A DNA stretch of 64,000 bases from Panopea generosa. Taxonomy: Eukaryota > Mollusca > Bivalvia > Adapedonta > Hiatellidae. Below, piece after piece: positions 37,000 through 47,837 of this stretch (positions within the stretch are counted from its first letter, which is position 1; every line of letters starts with the position of its first letter). The notes under the pieces are model-generated. The model did not search any database. It saw nothing but the letters and a program-made list of their open reading frames with translations, and was not told where the DNA came from. The translations under genes were made by a program, and so were the position numbers. The DNA is taken from positions 14,017,086 to 14,081,085 of the forward strand of contig CM055902.1 in the NCBI GenBank assembly GCA_029582155.1. The letters are read 5' to 3'.

Positions 37000-38485
37000 C
37001 TGTGTTACCCTCCCTAGAACTCTAGACTGAGTATCTGGCTTTACGTCGCCTCGTACCGACTTTCGACCGTACTTCGACGTCAGGACCGTCAAGTCGTCCA
37101 TATGACGATTATGTGGGTTGCTGTCCTTATGACGGTACTACCACCAGCTGACTTCCTGTCACGTCTAGATATGTCGTTGACGTAGCGGACACATACCTCG
37201 CTTACTATTACTTACCATCTATCAATTTCATGGTATTTTTATCAATATATGATAACAGTTCATTTAATTCTTATGATCTGCAGTTTCATGGTAGTTTAAA
37301 ATCTCATATACGACCTTCCGTCAATCTCAAAGTAACAATTATATATCTACATATCTACATTTATAATATAAATTACCGACCAATTCTGTATTTATTCACA
37401 TTGTGAATATCAGAATAAGCTTCAACAGAATTTTATTACACATATTAATCAATTCTAACATTGTAAATTTCAATACTTCATCGTAAACACGATATCAACA
37501 GCTCAAAATACGTTCTCAGATTCCTCGGCCTATATTCCAACAAAACGCTTCTCAATACCGTGGATGTGTATTAAATTACAGACATTATCGTCGGAATGGA
37601 TATGAACAATTTATACAACTTTACTAAGATCTGATTTATCAAACATATATCTATCAGACATTTAAATACAACATTATATAAAATCAACATACCCATATGC
37701 CGTTATGTACTGAAAGAGTAATAAGCTCAATCCTTCTCGTCACGCCAACTCCAAAGATGATTCTGCTTACTGGAGAGTTTCCCCATAACACAGTCAGAAT
37801 ATATAGCAAAACAGTCCACATACCTTAGTGAATTTCGTGCAAATCATAAAGCAACAAACGATGCGGATTTTACGCTATTAGGACAATGTTAACTTAAATT
37901 AGTTTTATGACAAATAAACCCGTTTAATTATTCCAACTTTCTTATTACTTTATGGAATTTGATGAAATAAACTTCAAAATGATTTATTCTTTAATCAAAG
38001 AATGAACATGTAAAAAAATCTTAAAATGTTACCCCTATCGAGCTATCAGTACGTTTTAATAATGTCACGCTACCTGTTTAAAACATAGCCTATATCACTA
38101 CAATCGACACGTACTAACTGACACTACTAAATTAAGCCACAACAACCTAACTATTTTGTTATATATCTATTGAATATTTGCAAAAGAATGTGTAGAAAAA
38201 CTATGTTCCTTTAAGTTTTGAATTATGGTTTACTGAAAAATTCAGTATTTGGTTCATGTAAACAAAATAAATGAATGATACTTTGATTTGTATATTGTAT
38301 ATAATTATGTATTTCGTAAAGGATATATATATATTTTTATATAAAACGAAATACTAAATTTAATTGGACTACAGGCGATTTAATACACATTTATTTTGAT
38401 ACCAACAAGTGGATCTAAGTTAACTGAGGTATTATACTTCAAGTGCATTGTCGATTTTAAATACTTATTTTTATTTTCATTCCAG

Positions 38486-38552
38486 GAACAGATTCCTTAT
38501 AAAGTTGGATTGTTTTTTTTTATTTTCGGCATGATGTTTACTATGTCAACAG
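38486..38552 (+). CDS. Gene B, signal-peptide exon
   Basis: Acceptor ttttcattccag ends at 38485. The phase-0 frame reads EQIPYKVGLFFFIFGMMFT, then MST and one base (G) before donor gtatga. Joined to 39749 it gives ...MST-AA-FPSTC: a basic residue, a hydrophobic core and a small-residue cleavage site, as in a secretory signal peptide. The partner exon at 63877-63943 keeps the frame; its changes include silent ones (GGA/GGG, TTT/TTC) plus P-L and M-T. The initiator Met must be in an upstream exon not identified here. The Met codons inside this exon would leave too short a signal. Confidence 0.6.
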
Positions 38553-38949
38553 GTATGATATATTCATTCTAACCTTTTGGGTGGAAAATAGAATGTACAA
38601 TGTTGGAGTATTGTCATTGATTTGGTACGCAGGAATGAAAAATGCTATGTTTATAGTTTATAAGAAGCAATCCATTTAACAAATCGGACAGGAATACAGG
38701 ACTTATATTTAACTTTGTAAGGCATTTTCAGAATGGAATCGTGCCAAAGTGTTTGTAATCATTTAATATGCTTTTGTAATTATTTGATATACGTTTGTTG
38801 TCATTTAATTTGCATTTTAATTATCTAATATACGTTTGTAATTCAATATTCACTCTGAAAATATCGATTATTAAGAGTTTAATGTAGACTCTCTTTTTGC
38901 TATTTCTTTAACATTATATAATACGAATGATTGGGTTAATAATTATTTG

Positions 38950-39370
38950 AGAGAAAGGTAATACTTACCAACTTACTTACTTATTTATTTACTTATAAGT
39001 AAAAATCAATGAAAGTTGTTTGTGTTATGTGGGTGGGATAGAGTACTGGTTAACTTCTTAGGGGAAACAAGTTAGATCAACTGATTGTTTGTTAGCGCTC
39101 GGTAGTTAAGTGGTGCTAATTATTCAAACAAACAAACAGTACAATTTGCTTTGTTTGGTGTTTTAAAGGAGATTTGGGAGACTGTTGATAATTTTTCGAA
39201 AGAAAAGCAATACATATTATCTGTGAAATTTTCGAAACGTTAGCGTTAGTATTTTAGACAAGAAAGAATATTTGTCGATGTATATAATCGAAACGTGGTA
39301 GGCAAAGGGTCTTTATGAAGATTGGCACTGCCAATCGGGTAATTTCATATGAATGAAACATTTACATTTC

Positions 39371-39428
<58 letters not shown>

Positions 39429-39600
39429 ATTACTTACATATGTACTAACTTGCATACTAATAAAATTTGTCCGGTTATGTGGGTGTCATCGAATACTGGT
39501 TAATCTCCCAAGAAAGCAAATTGTGTTATCAACTGATTTTCTGTAAGCCCTCCGTAGCTTTAAAGGTGCGAAATATTCTAACAAACAAACGATATGCCTT
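38950..39600. repeat. SINE tails and a (CTTA)n microsatellite in gene B intron
   Basis: Two head-less SINE-like tails (about 39028-39142 and 39470-39590, both with tactggttaa...tgttagc/tgtaagccct...attcaaacaaac or variant) flank (CTTA)n at 39371-39434. A short CTTA run also occurs at 38969-39000. Confidence 0.6.
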
Positions 39601-39748
39601 TTCAATGACATTCGGGAGACTGTTAATTACTTTAAGAGAAAGGCAATACATATTATTTATGAATGATCTACTATATTGTATTCATAGCGTTATCAACACC
39701 TGCTTCCTTAAAGTGACACTTATTATTTTTTATTTTTTGTATATCAAG

Positions 39749-39892
39749 CTGCTTTCCCATCCACATGTTCTAATGACGGTGCATGTACTTCCGTGGATAC
39801 AAACTCTAGGTGTGATACCACTACATCAGGAGTCAAAACATGTGTTTGTGTAGCAACTCACAAGCTAGAGAATAATGATTGTGTGCCAAAGG
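39749..39892 (+). CDS. Gene B, cysteine-rich EGF-like exon 1
   Basis: A 144-bp, phase 1-1 exon. Acceptor gtatatcaag ends at 39748; the strong donor G|gtaagt starts at 39893. It encodes six cysteines spaced C-x5-C-x8-C-x9-C-x1-C-x10-C, with C-S-N-D-G-A-C at the start and C-V-C-V in the middle, as in EGF-like or EB-type extracellular modules. It follows the signal exon in phase, so it would be the N-terminus of the mature protein. The spacing between cysteines 2 and 4 is longer than in a typical EGF, so the exact subfamily is uncertain. A longer frame upstream (from 39467) includes SINE-tail sequence and is not coding. Confidence 0.72.
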
Positions 39893-39976
39893 GTAAGTAA
39901 ATATAAGTGTATCATTATCGAAACTCTTGGTATCGATTGTTCTGTAATAAGCCATGTGAAACTGCTAATAATTAAG

Positions 39977-40045
39977 TGTGTGGTGCAGACGACAATAAAT
40001 GTGCTTGTAAACCAGGCTTTCGAGTCGATTCTGGAACATGTAAAA
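39977..40045 (+). CDS. Gene B, short cysteine-rich exon 2
   Basis: A 69-bp, phase 1-1 exon: V-C-GADDNK-C-A-C-KPGFRVDSGT-C-K, the second half of an EGF-like module (C-x-C-x2-G-[FY]-x-G-x-C pattern with insertions). Acceptor ctaataattaag ends at 39976; donor A|gtaata starts at 40046. An alternative acceptor (ggtgcag, ending 39988) is also phase 1 and would remove four residues, including the first cysteine. The chosen start keeps an even number of cysteines. Intron length to exon 1 is only 84 bp. Confidence 0.6.
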
Positions 40046-40162
40046 GTAATATTCATTTTACAATGTAATATATTTATTTCAGTTATGGAAAATTTACCAA
40101 TAGGTAGTAAATGATAATTAATTGTATTAATATTTAGAAAGTTATGTATTTCCGACAACGTC

Positions 40163-40345
40163 GGGCTCGCTTAGCTCAGTCGGTTACGCGTCTGACTATC
40201 AATACAGTGGTCGTGAGTTCGAATCCCCGTCCGGCAACATTCTCCGTGATAATTGATATACGACATTATCTCTCACCGCTCTGATTCAAGTGGAAAGTTA
40301 ACAGTTACTTGAGGAGATGGGGGCTGCTCGAGTATAACGTAAACA
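40163..40345 (+). mobile_element. tRNA-derived SINE (family 1) in gene B intron
   Basis: It has the best tRNA-like head of the family: ggctcgcttagctcagtcgg (A box TAGCTCAGTCGG) and gtgagttcgaatccccg (B box GTTCGAATCC). The body follows (gttacttgaggagatggg) and the copy is cut off near 40345. It is a SINE and not a tRNA gene, because the body continues past the tRNA 3' end. Confidence 0.8.
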
Positions 40346-40807
40346 ATGAAGTTATCGACAAAGAAAGATGTTTTGCAATTATCCATTGTACGAAAGGAGC
40401 AGCCCATTGGGAGACATTCATTTTTTTCATAATTGTTATCTACCTTTAATGCCAATAGAGCTTAATCGCCGGTATACATTAATAGTAGCCAAAATTCATT
40501 TTAACAATTAATGTGTAAGCACTCATACTTTAACTATGTCTTAAACTTCTGCAAAATTGAATAATATACTTATTCACACTATATCGATATGAGAAATGGG
40601 TTATTTATTTCTTATTTCCATCTGGCTTTATAATAATATCTGTTTGAGACAATCAAAGATTGGAAATTGGTTTCACATAAAATTCGCCTGCAATTAACTG
40701 ATGGTTGTATATATATATATATACGAAGGTATCCGTCTTGACTTAAACTTGATATACGTGTACCACATTGGTTGTTTCTTGCTTAGCGACGTCATATAAC
40801 ACGAATT

Positions 40808-41085
40808 TCACTTAGAATATATTATATTTTCACACAGAATGTACTATGTTTTCACACATAATGTATCATAATTTCACACAGAATGTATTATATTTTCCCA
40901 CAGAATGTATTATATGTTCACATAGAATATATTATAATTTCACATAGAATGTATTATATTTTCAGATATAATGTATTATATTTTCACATAGAATGTATTA
41001 TATTTTCAAATAGAATGTATTATATTTTCACACATGATATATTATATTTTCACATAGAATATATTATATTTTCACACAGAATGAC
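40808..41085. repeat. 22-bp intronic satellite, about 12 copies
   Basis: The unit aatgtattatattttcacacag repeats with small changes. The open frame over it (40883-41131) is a repeat artefact. Confidence 0.85.
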
Positions 41086-41096
41086 ATCTCATTTCA

Positions 41097-41545
41097 TAAT
41101 CACTAAGGTTAATACCGTGACTCATATATAATATATACAAATCACCTTGGCATAGTTGATTCACATTTACTGACGACTTGTCAATACCACTAAAGTTAAT
41201 ACCGTGACTCATATATGATATATACAAATCACCTTGGCATAGTTGATTCACATTTACTGACGACTTGTAAATATAACTACGGTCAATACCGTGACTCATA
41301 TATGATATACACAAATCACCTTGGCATAGTTGATTCACATTTACTGACGACTTGTAAATACCACTAAGGTTAATACCGTGACTCATATATGATATACACA
41401 AATCACCTTGGCATAGTTGATTCACATTTACTGACGACTTGTAAATACCACTAAGGTTAATACCGTGACTCATATATGATATACACAAATCACCTTGGCA
41501 TAGTTGATTCACAGTTACTGACGACTTATAAACACCACTAAGGTT
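41097..41545. repeat. 87-bp tandem array, 5 copies, in gene B intron
   Basis: The phrase aaatcaccttggcatagttg starts at 41139, 41226, 41313, 41400 and 41487, an exact 87-bp period. Because 87 is a multiple of three, the minus strand stays open for 146 residues as a 29-residue repeat. That frame is an artefact: it has no gene context and the DNA, not the protein, is conserved. Confidence 0.92.
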
Positions 41546-42077
41546 GCAAACGCTACATGTAACATCTCATCAACTTATAAACTCCAATAACACTTAAATC
41601 ACCTACAATTATACAAAACATATCCACATTCGGTACATACTAAAAAAATAATATCACTTCGGCCATTCAGAGAAAACACTCCAGCATTTCAGAGATTTTA
41701 ACTCTAAAACTTTAACTTCTCACTCTATCGCTTCCTCTGATTATCTTGAATATTAATTTATGTCTATCTCTCTCAGATGTCTGTCTTCCAGTGACAATAT
41801 ATTATCTTTGACATTTGGTGTCACTGATCTCCATATGTCACTGATATTTAATTTTGATTTATGTAAATAACAATAACATCAATAATGTGTAAGATGAAAA
41901 GGCAATTTAACAATGTTATTTTAATGCTGATGTATGATATTTTGCAGTTGTTTATTTACCTAACAATTTGATGAGCCTCACATTTTTAAAACTTACATTT
42001 AAACGACGTAACATACACGTAACATATTTTTGAAGATACATATTGAAAACATTATGATGAAATAAAATGTGTTACAG

Positions 42078-42188
42078 CATTTGATTGCACCGGTGTCACT
42101 AATGCCTGTAAGAACGATGGCACATGCGAGGCCGGGAAAAAAGCGTGTACTTGTGTGGCGGGATGGACGGGAGATGATTGTGGAACAG
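42078..42188 (+). CDS. Gene B, canonical EGF-like exon 3
   Basis: A 111-bp, phase 1-1 exon. Acceptor gtgttacag ends at 42077; donor G|gtaagt starts at 42189. It encodes one compact EGF domain with spacing C-x6-C-x5-C-x6-C-x1-C-x8-C, including CKNDGTC and CVAGWTGDDC, the signature C-x-C-x2-G-[WF]-x-G-x2-C. There is no calcium-binding D-x-[DN]-E start. It joins in frame to exon 2 (A+CA, Thr) and to the last exon (G+CT, Ala). This is the most secure coding exon of gene B. The minus-strand frame over it is a shadow. Confidence 0.92.
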
Positions 42189-42691
42189 GTAAGTGACACA
42201 TATCAAACTATCATCTGAGTAATGACACATTTCTTTGGTTATGATATTATTATTTAAAAATGGTTGCATAATTTATATATTCATGTTACAAAATCTATAT
42301 CATTTCCACTAGTTATTATTTTAAGTATTATAAATTCGTATCATGTCTCTTAAGTCATCTTTATGTTTTGTCCATCATACGTATGTTTATTTTAATATTT
42401 GTGTTTATGTTTCTGATATTATCTTAACATTATTGTTTTAGCTAGTAATTGATTGGTATCTTTAAACCTTGTATCTGATATCTTATCTTAACAATGAGTT
42501 ATTTGTGTCTGTTAATTTTACTTTTCTTGAACTGACTAAAGAACTTGTATAAAGTGAACTGTTTGGACAATGGTATCTAGTATGATATTATACAAAGAAC
42601 GAAATTTCTAATACATTTCATTAATATTTTACATTTTTTCAAATATTTTACATTTGGTATTTTTCCATTGTGTATAAATAATATACTTCAG

Positions 42692-42795
42692 CTCCTGATA
42701 ACTCGGCTGGCAAGACAGCGACAGCTGCAGTAACACTGATGATGACAGTCCTGACAAACATAATAATACAGATGTTTGGATATCATTTAATTTAA
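42692..42795 (+). CDS. Gene B, last exon: hydrophobic C-terminal tail (GPI-type signal)
   Basis: Acceptor atatacttcag ends at 42691. The phase-1 frame reads APDNSAGKTATAAV then TLMMTVLTNIIIQMFGYHLI and TAA at 42793-42795. A small-residue stretch (DNSAG) that could hold the attachment site, a short spacer and about 20 mostly hydrophobic residues at the very C-terminus fit a GPI signal. A single transmembrane end is the alternative. The start PDN-x-A matches gene A's last exon. The mature protein would have about 110-120 residues with three cysteine-rich modules. Confidence 0.75.
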
Positions 42796-44130
42796 CAAAT
42801 ACAATTTGTTGCTGTGCTGCTTTTTAAATATTTATTTTCCATAGTTTGCTGTTGCTGGCTGTTGCCAATGTATCAATTGAGACATTTTTTATTTTATAAT
42901 TTATTTTTTTTTTAATGTGAAGTAACATGCCAAAATACAAATAGCATATTTTGTTAAAGTACTGATGTTATATTACACCTCTTGGAATAATTTGCTATGC
43001 TGTTTATTAACCAGAACTACATTGTTTTTCCTTTATTGTTTCTCGTCATCGTTCTCGTTGGTTATGGACTTTTGAAGAATACTGTTGACACAACAAGTAA
43101 ATAGAATACTTGTAAAGAACGAAAGGCATCTGAACTTGTATTATTGACTATATTATTAACAGCATTTGCTGTTAATTGTAAATACATAAAAATGTGTGTC
43201 AAAACATTATGATTGAATTAATTGTATATTCACCATATGTGTTTATCATGCGACATGGATCTTCAAGTGTATGTACTTTTAAACGAATATTCCAGCATTG
43301 CTAAAAGTTTTAAATTAGTATGAATTTGTTGGTTGTTGAAATGTACATGACACAAATTATCTGGTAAGTATGCAGTCGAGTATGAAACTGAATATTGCAA
43401 TGATGAAAAAGTTATAATTATATGGTTATCTAAATATACATTCCAATGATGAGTTGAAAGTCGTCATATAATGATATAGTTAGCTACATTTAAACTGCAA
43501 TGATGAGTAGTAAAAGTCGTAGATAGATTCAAGAACATCTATTCAGATTACATTGTTTAATGATAAAGGTTAGCAACAAAGTTTTTGATCACGTTAGGTA
43601 ACAGATAAACTAAAACAAAATTGCGTATATTGGTTTTATATTCCTGCAGAAAACCAAATGAACATGGATAAATCCTGAACCAGACACGTTATCTTCCTTA
43701 AATCTAAAACCAGACTGTTCCCATAGCACACAATGTCGAGTCTTTCCTATTAACCTTCCATTCATTTCTATGGAAGAATGTTAACAATGTAAACATAGCA
43801 TTTAAAGCGGCATAGCAAGTATGTTTGTTCTTTCAAATCAACAAACAAACTAGCATAACTGCAATATTTAGTATGAATTGTGTCAATCTGGACCATGTCT
43901 GGTGTGAAATACCTTTAAAGAAATGTATTACATGTAGCTGTTATAAATGAATCGAAGGCCATGAGAATTCGCGAAAATGTTTGTCATTCATAAACATGCT
44001 TCTTTTTATCAAAGAAATACTGGCTATGCCACTTTAGATAGCTTGGCTTCACGTCTATTATCGATAATGTTTCAATAACAATATTGTTTTTATGTGTGTG
44101 TTATGTGTGCTTACAAAATAAAGAAAATAG
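42796..44130 (+). other. Gene B 3' untranslated region and candidate poly(A) signal
   Basis: AT-rich DNA without frames of interest. The first clear AATAAA (44117-44122, in acaaaataaagaaaatag) is followed by the GT-rich ttgtctgttt near 44140. This would make a 3' UTR of about 1.3 kb, unless an earlier variant signal is used. Confidence 0.4.
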
Positions 44131-44504
44131 TTTATAAAATATTGTCTGTTTAATTTCATATCAAAAAGCGTGTAGACCTATCAATATATGGATTACACAA
44201 AAGGTAATACAAATGACCGGACCGTGACTTTGATTTCACACTGATAGTTTTACAAACTTTTAAGGAATTTCCCCCGTGGTAGTTAAATGTGAAAATGAAT
44301 GTCATACATATGAGATATATATGACGATTACAGCGACAACACAAGTCAAAAGTGTTATAAAATCGATATCTGTTTCGATCCACCCTTTGACAATCTATCC
44401 GCCGCATATATTAATGTACAGCACTTAATTGCAAACTTTGTTCAAAGGATATCAAATGAAATGTAATTCAATATAAAAAAAAAGGAATCAAGTACGGTTT
44501 CACT

Positions 44505-45020
44505 AAATCGCTGTGGTGGTCTAGGGATAGAGCGTCCGCCTTGCGTACGGATGATCGTGGGTTCGATCCCCGGTGTGGTGTTCAAGGAATAGAGCATCTG
44601 CCTTGTATACGGAATGTCGTGGGTTCACTAAATCGCTGTGGTGGTCTAGGAATAGAGGATCCGCCTTGTATACGGAAGGTCGTGGGTTCACTTAATCGCT
44701 CTGGTGGTCTGGGGATAGAGCGTCCGCCTTCTATACGGAAGGTCGTGGGATTACTCAATGGCTGTGGTGGTCTAGGGATAGAGCGTCCGCCTTGTATACG
44801 GAAGGTCCTGGGTTCACTAAATCGCTGTGATGGTCTAGGGATAGAGCGTCCGCCTTGTATCCGGACGGTCGTGGGTTCACTAAATCGCTATGGTTGTCTA
44901 GGGATAGAGCGTCCGCTTTGTATCCGGAAGGTCGCGGGTTCACTTAATCGCTGTGGTGGTCTAGGGAAAGAGCGTCCGCCTTGCGTACGGAAGGTCGTGG
45001 GTTCGATCCCCGGCCTGATT
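44505..45020 (+). repeat. Tandem array of 8 tRNA-like units, 63-bp period
   Basis: Units start near 44511, 44573, 44636, 44699, 44762, 44825, 44888 and 44951. Each has an A-box-like ggtctagggatagagcg and a cc-gccttgtatacggaagg arm. Only the first and last keep a complete B box (gggttcgatccccgg). Inner units end at gggttcact and run straight into the next unit. The 63-bp period leaves both strands open (170 residues on +, 62 on -); those frames are artefacts. It probably arose by tandem duplication of a truncated tRNA or SINE head. Confidence 0.85.
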
Positions 45021-45049
45021 ATAACAAGAATAAGACTTAAAATCTGGAA

Positions 45050-47240
45050 CTAGAAGTTTTTTTCGCTTGGCGCTCGGCATTTTGAGTATACATGTATTGT
45101 TCAAGGACTGGCTGACCCGGTGTCAGTATAATGTGACATGGTTGTGTATCATACCTTGCCTTTACGGCATGATGCACCAGCGTGGCAGCACTAAGAATAC
45201 TGTCTAAAGTTTACTCCGTAGCGATATAACTGAAAATGTGTTGAAAACGACGCTAAAGACAATACAACAGCGGTTTACTAAACTGAAGATTAATTTTTTT
45301 AAGAGTTGTTGTCATTTTTTACACTTTGTTATTTGCTGCCACTATTGTTCCATGGCTATAAGTCACTTCGATAATCTGGCTAAAAGTAAATTATATTTAT
45401 TGTTTTACATCGCCCCGTTTGAAGTGGTTGATTTACAGTAAATCAAATATTATTTTGGGAGTACTGTGCACCATTTATGTGAATTTTTTGACATTCAACT
45501 TTAGAATGAGGATACCGTGTAAGTGTTTAACTTATATCAACATGGTTATGCCTTGTACGTAAATGTTGTTTAATAACACACAATATAAAATATATAACCA
45601 TGTAAAAAAAATATGTTTACTAAATAAAATATATGACACATGTAAGTAGGTGTGTGTCTCTTATTGCTCTGCCTTTCAAAATTGCAAGATTTAAAAATAT
45701 CTTAATTCAAATTATTACTAAAAAAGTAAATTATTGTCGTTAATGACAAAACTTAAAAAGACCATAACAAGAAGACACGCGGTTTGTATATTGAAAAAAA
45801 CTAGATGTATAATAAAGGGTTGAAGTATTACATATCGTGTAAGGTAGTAAAAGCTATGTCAGTTTCACCAAGGGACTAGTTTTGCTCTAAAGAAAAATAT
45901 GATGCACCATAGGAGACGCAATATTAAAAAAACATAGTGATGACAACATCACAATTCCAAATAATGAATTAAATAATAATTATATGGACATTCCAACCAT
46001 ACTCGGGTTATAGCAGCGGAAAGATCGGACTGTGAAATAAACTATCAATGGAGAGCTGAGTATCGTTATATTCAAATCTAGAACACATATCGCAAATCGT
46101 TTTACCCTACAAATTAAGCCTTTGTAGCAAAACATGTTTACACTTTTAATAAAGAACTCTTGAACAGACATGCAAAGTCAGTATACATTAATGCTTGACA
46201 CACACTATATGTTCAACACAAACATGGATGAAAATCAACTACAAATAATTACGTATTGGGACTAAGATTATGTTATTTAGTTATATATGAAAATAAATAC
46301 GACTGAAGCCGGGCAGCAACTGAAGGACCGATCTAAAACATTTTAATTTTGTCAATCGAGTTACAAATTATGACTATAATTCTATGTAGCTTTCTTGTTT
46401 ACTACAATTGAACCTATATTTATAGTTACGCAAATTTAATATGCACCAATGGTTGTTTATTATAGTTATTTCTCCTTTAGAATGTTAGTGCCTCGCCCCT
46501 CATGGGTCTTGTTCATAAGGAAATTTCTTCCGTTTACACTTTTTTGTCGTTAACTTTAAAACTTGATACCAAAATAAATAGTATTTAAGTTCTTGGTTCT
46601 ATAAATTGTGTTTATAATATAGATGTTGACAATTTTGGTAAGCAGGTTTCCAACTCGAGAGATATCGTAAGTAATTTAGAATACAAATTTATTAGCAAGG
46701 GAGGTAAGTGAATAATGAGACGATTCCTGAATATATCCCGATTATTGCTCTTGAATGATGTTTTGACATTTGTAATGTGTTTGTTGTCTTATACAGAAGC
46801 AAAAACAAATTGAATACATACTATTATTGCAATAATGGGTACATAATTCTAAAAAAACAGTATTAGGTGCGGTACAACTTTTAACTTAACTTTTTAAAGT
46901 AGTATTAATGACACGATTACCGAATGTTGTGTCTGTCCGTTGTATATTTCGTTTTTAGAACAAACACTATAAGATGAGCACGTCGATATTCGTAATAAAT
47001 ATGTTTTATTTTGACTATTATTATAAATATTTAACAAACACCGAAGAGACAAATCGAAGGTATTGATATGCACATACTACTTGTTACCACAGATACTATA
47101 TTAGTTCATTGCATATACTCTGCGGTGAGGCGCATATTTTGTAAAGCGTTAAATGTCTGACGTACGTTTTTTTTTTATTTTGACTTACACTTGACATAAT
47201 GCTTAGATAATATAAAAGTATTGTAAAGTGTATGTTAATT
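45050..47240. other. AT-rich intergenic DNA
   Basis: Frames at 45238-45441 and 45980-46171 have no supporting features. I see no gene, RNA or repeat I can support. Confidence 0.5.
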
Positions 47241-47339
47241 ATTGTGTCACCCCAATAGATAGAGCCAGCCATAATGGCCTTTATTTTGTCTATAGTTGTT
47301 GCCAGGCGTCAAACTGTTACACATTCGATACCCTTCAAT

Positions 47340-47462
47340 TTAACTAGTACTGTGCGGGCAATAGGTTGCATCAGAAAAAAAAACTTCTTCAATCAGGAAT
47401 TGAATCTTCGACCTAGCGCTTCCAAGGTACACACCTTAACCACTAGACCATGCGAGACGATG
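47340..47462 (-). mobile_element. tRNA-derived SINE head, minus strand
   Basis: On the minus strand: ctcgcatggtctagtggtta (A box), aaggtgtgtaccttggaagc and ggtcgaagattcaattcctg (degenerate B box), then a poly-T-rich stretch. It lies inside the plus-strand frame 47274-47543, which is therefore not a gene. Confidence 0.6.
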
Positions 47463-47837
47463 TCGTCCGGATATATGTCAATCAGGAGATGTAGCATTAA
47501 AACACACAACCTCAATACCAGCGTATTCAATAATTTAGAATAAGTATAATCAGCACACACAAAAGAAATGACAACAGGAGAGATCGCCTTATAATTGACT
47601 TGACACTGACGGGCTGATATCTGGTATAGGGTGCGCTCAATTTCGTTCTTCCGCCGTCATTTAACAAGCCAGTGTTAATATAAGTTCCACTGTCACACTA
47701 TTCTCTCAAATGGGCTTGTACTTACACAAGCATATGGTGTAAAACGCAAAAGTAGGTTGATGTTGTTTGATGGAAAAGAGAACGTAATGTCCTGGTAGTA
47801 TATGTTGAACATCAAGTTGTTCACATGGTCATACATA

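Larger units (their letters stand above)
36068..38577. repeat. Promoter/5' block P of gene B, left copy (partner 61395-63972)
   Basis: Near-identical to 61395-63972 over about 2.5 kb, from tataaaatagataaaaaagatga to the signal exon and its donor (aacaggtatgatatattca). One clear difference is about 90 bp present at 37090-37175 and missing in the right copy. It carries the TATA-like box and, near its right end, an exon whose frame is kept in both copies. This favours duplicated gene 5' ends over a plain mobile element. Confidence 0.85.

Noticed and set aside
37102-37185. 28-codon frame MTIMWVAVLMTVLPPADF, resembling a signal peptide downstream of the TATA-like box
   Set aside because: The right copy of block P lacks this stretch, and no donor in a suitable phase follows.
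39028-39600. Possible CRISPR-like or regulatory array from the regular CTTA repeats and repeated flanks
   Set aside because: A simple (CTTA)n microsatellite between two SINE tails; there are no spacers and the DNA is eukaryotic.
40163-40236. A tRNA gene with A and B boxes
   Set aside because: The same sequence with a constant non-tRNA body recurs at five or more places, so it is a SINE head.
40883-41131. 82-residue frame rich in YYIF/YIIF
   Set aside because: Translation of the 22-bp AT-rich satellite.
41072-41512. 146-residue minus-strand frame with repeats of NQLCQGDLCISYMSHGIN
   Set aside because: Artefact of the 87-bp array (29 codons per unit) inside the gene B intron; no start context or gene features.
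44541-45053. 170-residue plus-strand frame with repeats of GGLGIERPPCIRKVVGSLNR
   Set aside because: It is produced by the 63-bp tRNA-like tandem array, whose period is a multiple of three; the opposite strand is open for the same reason.
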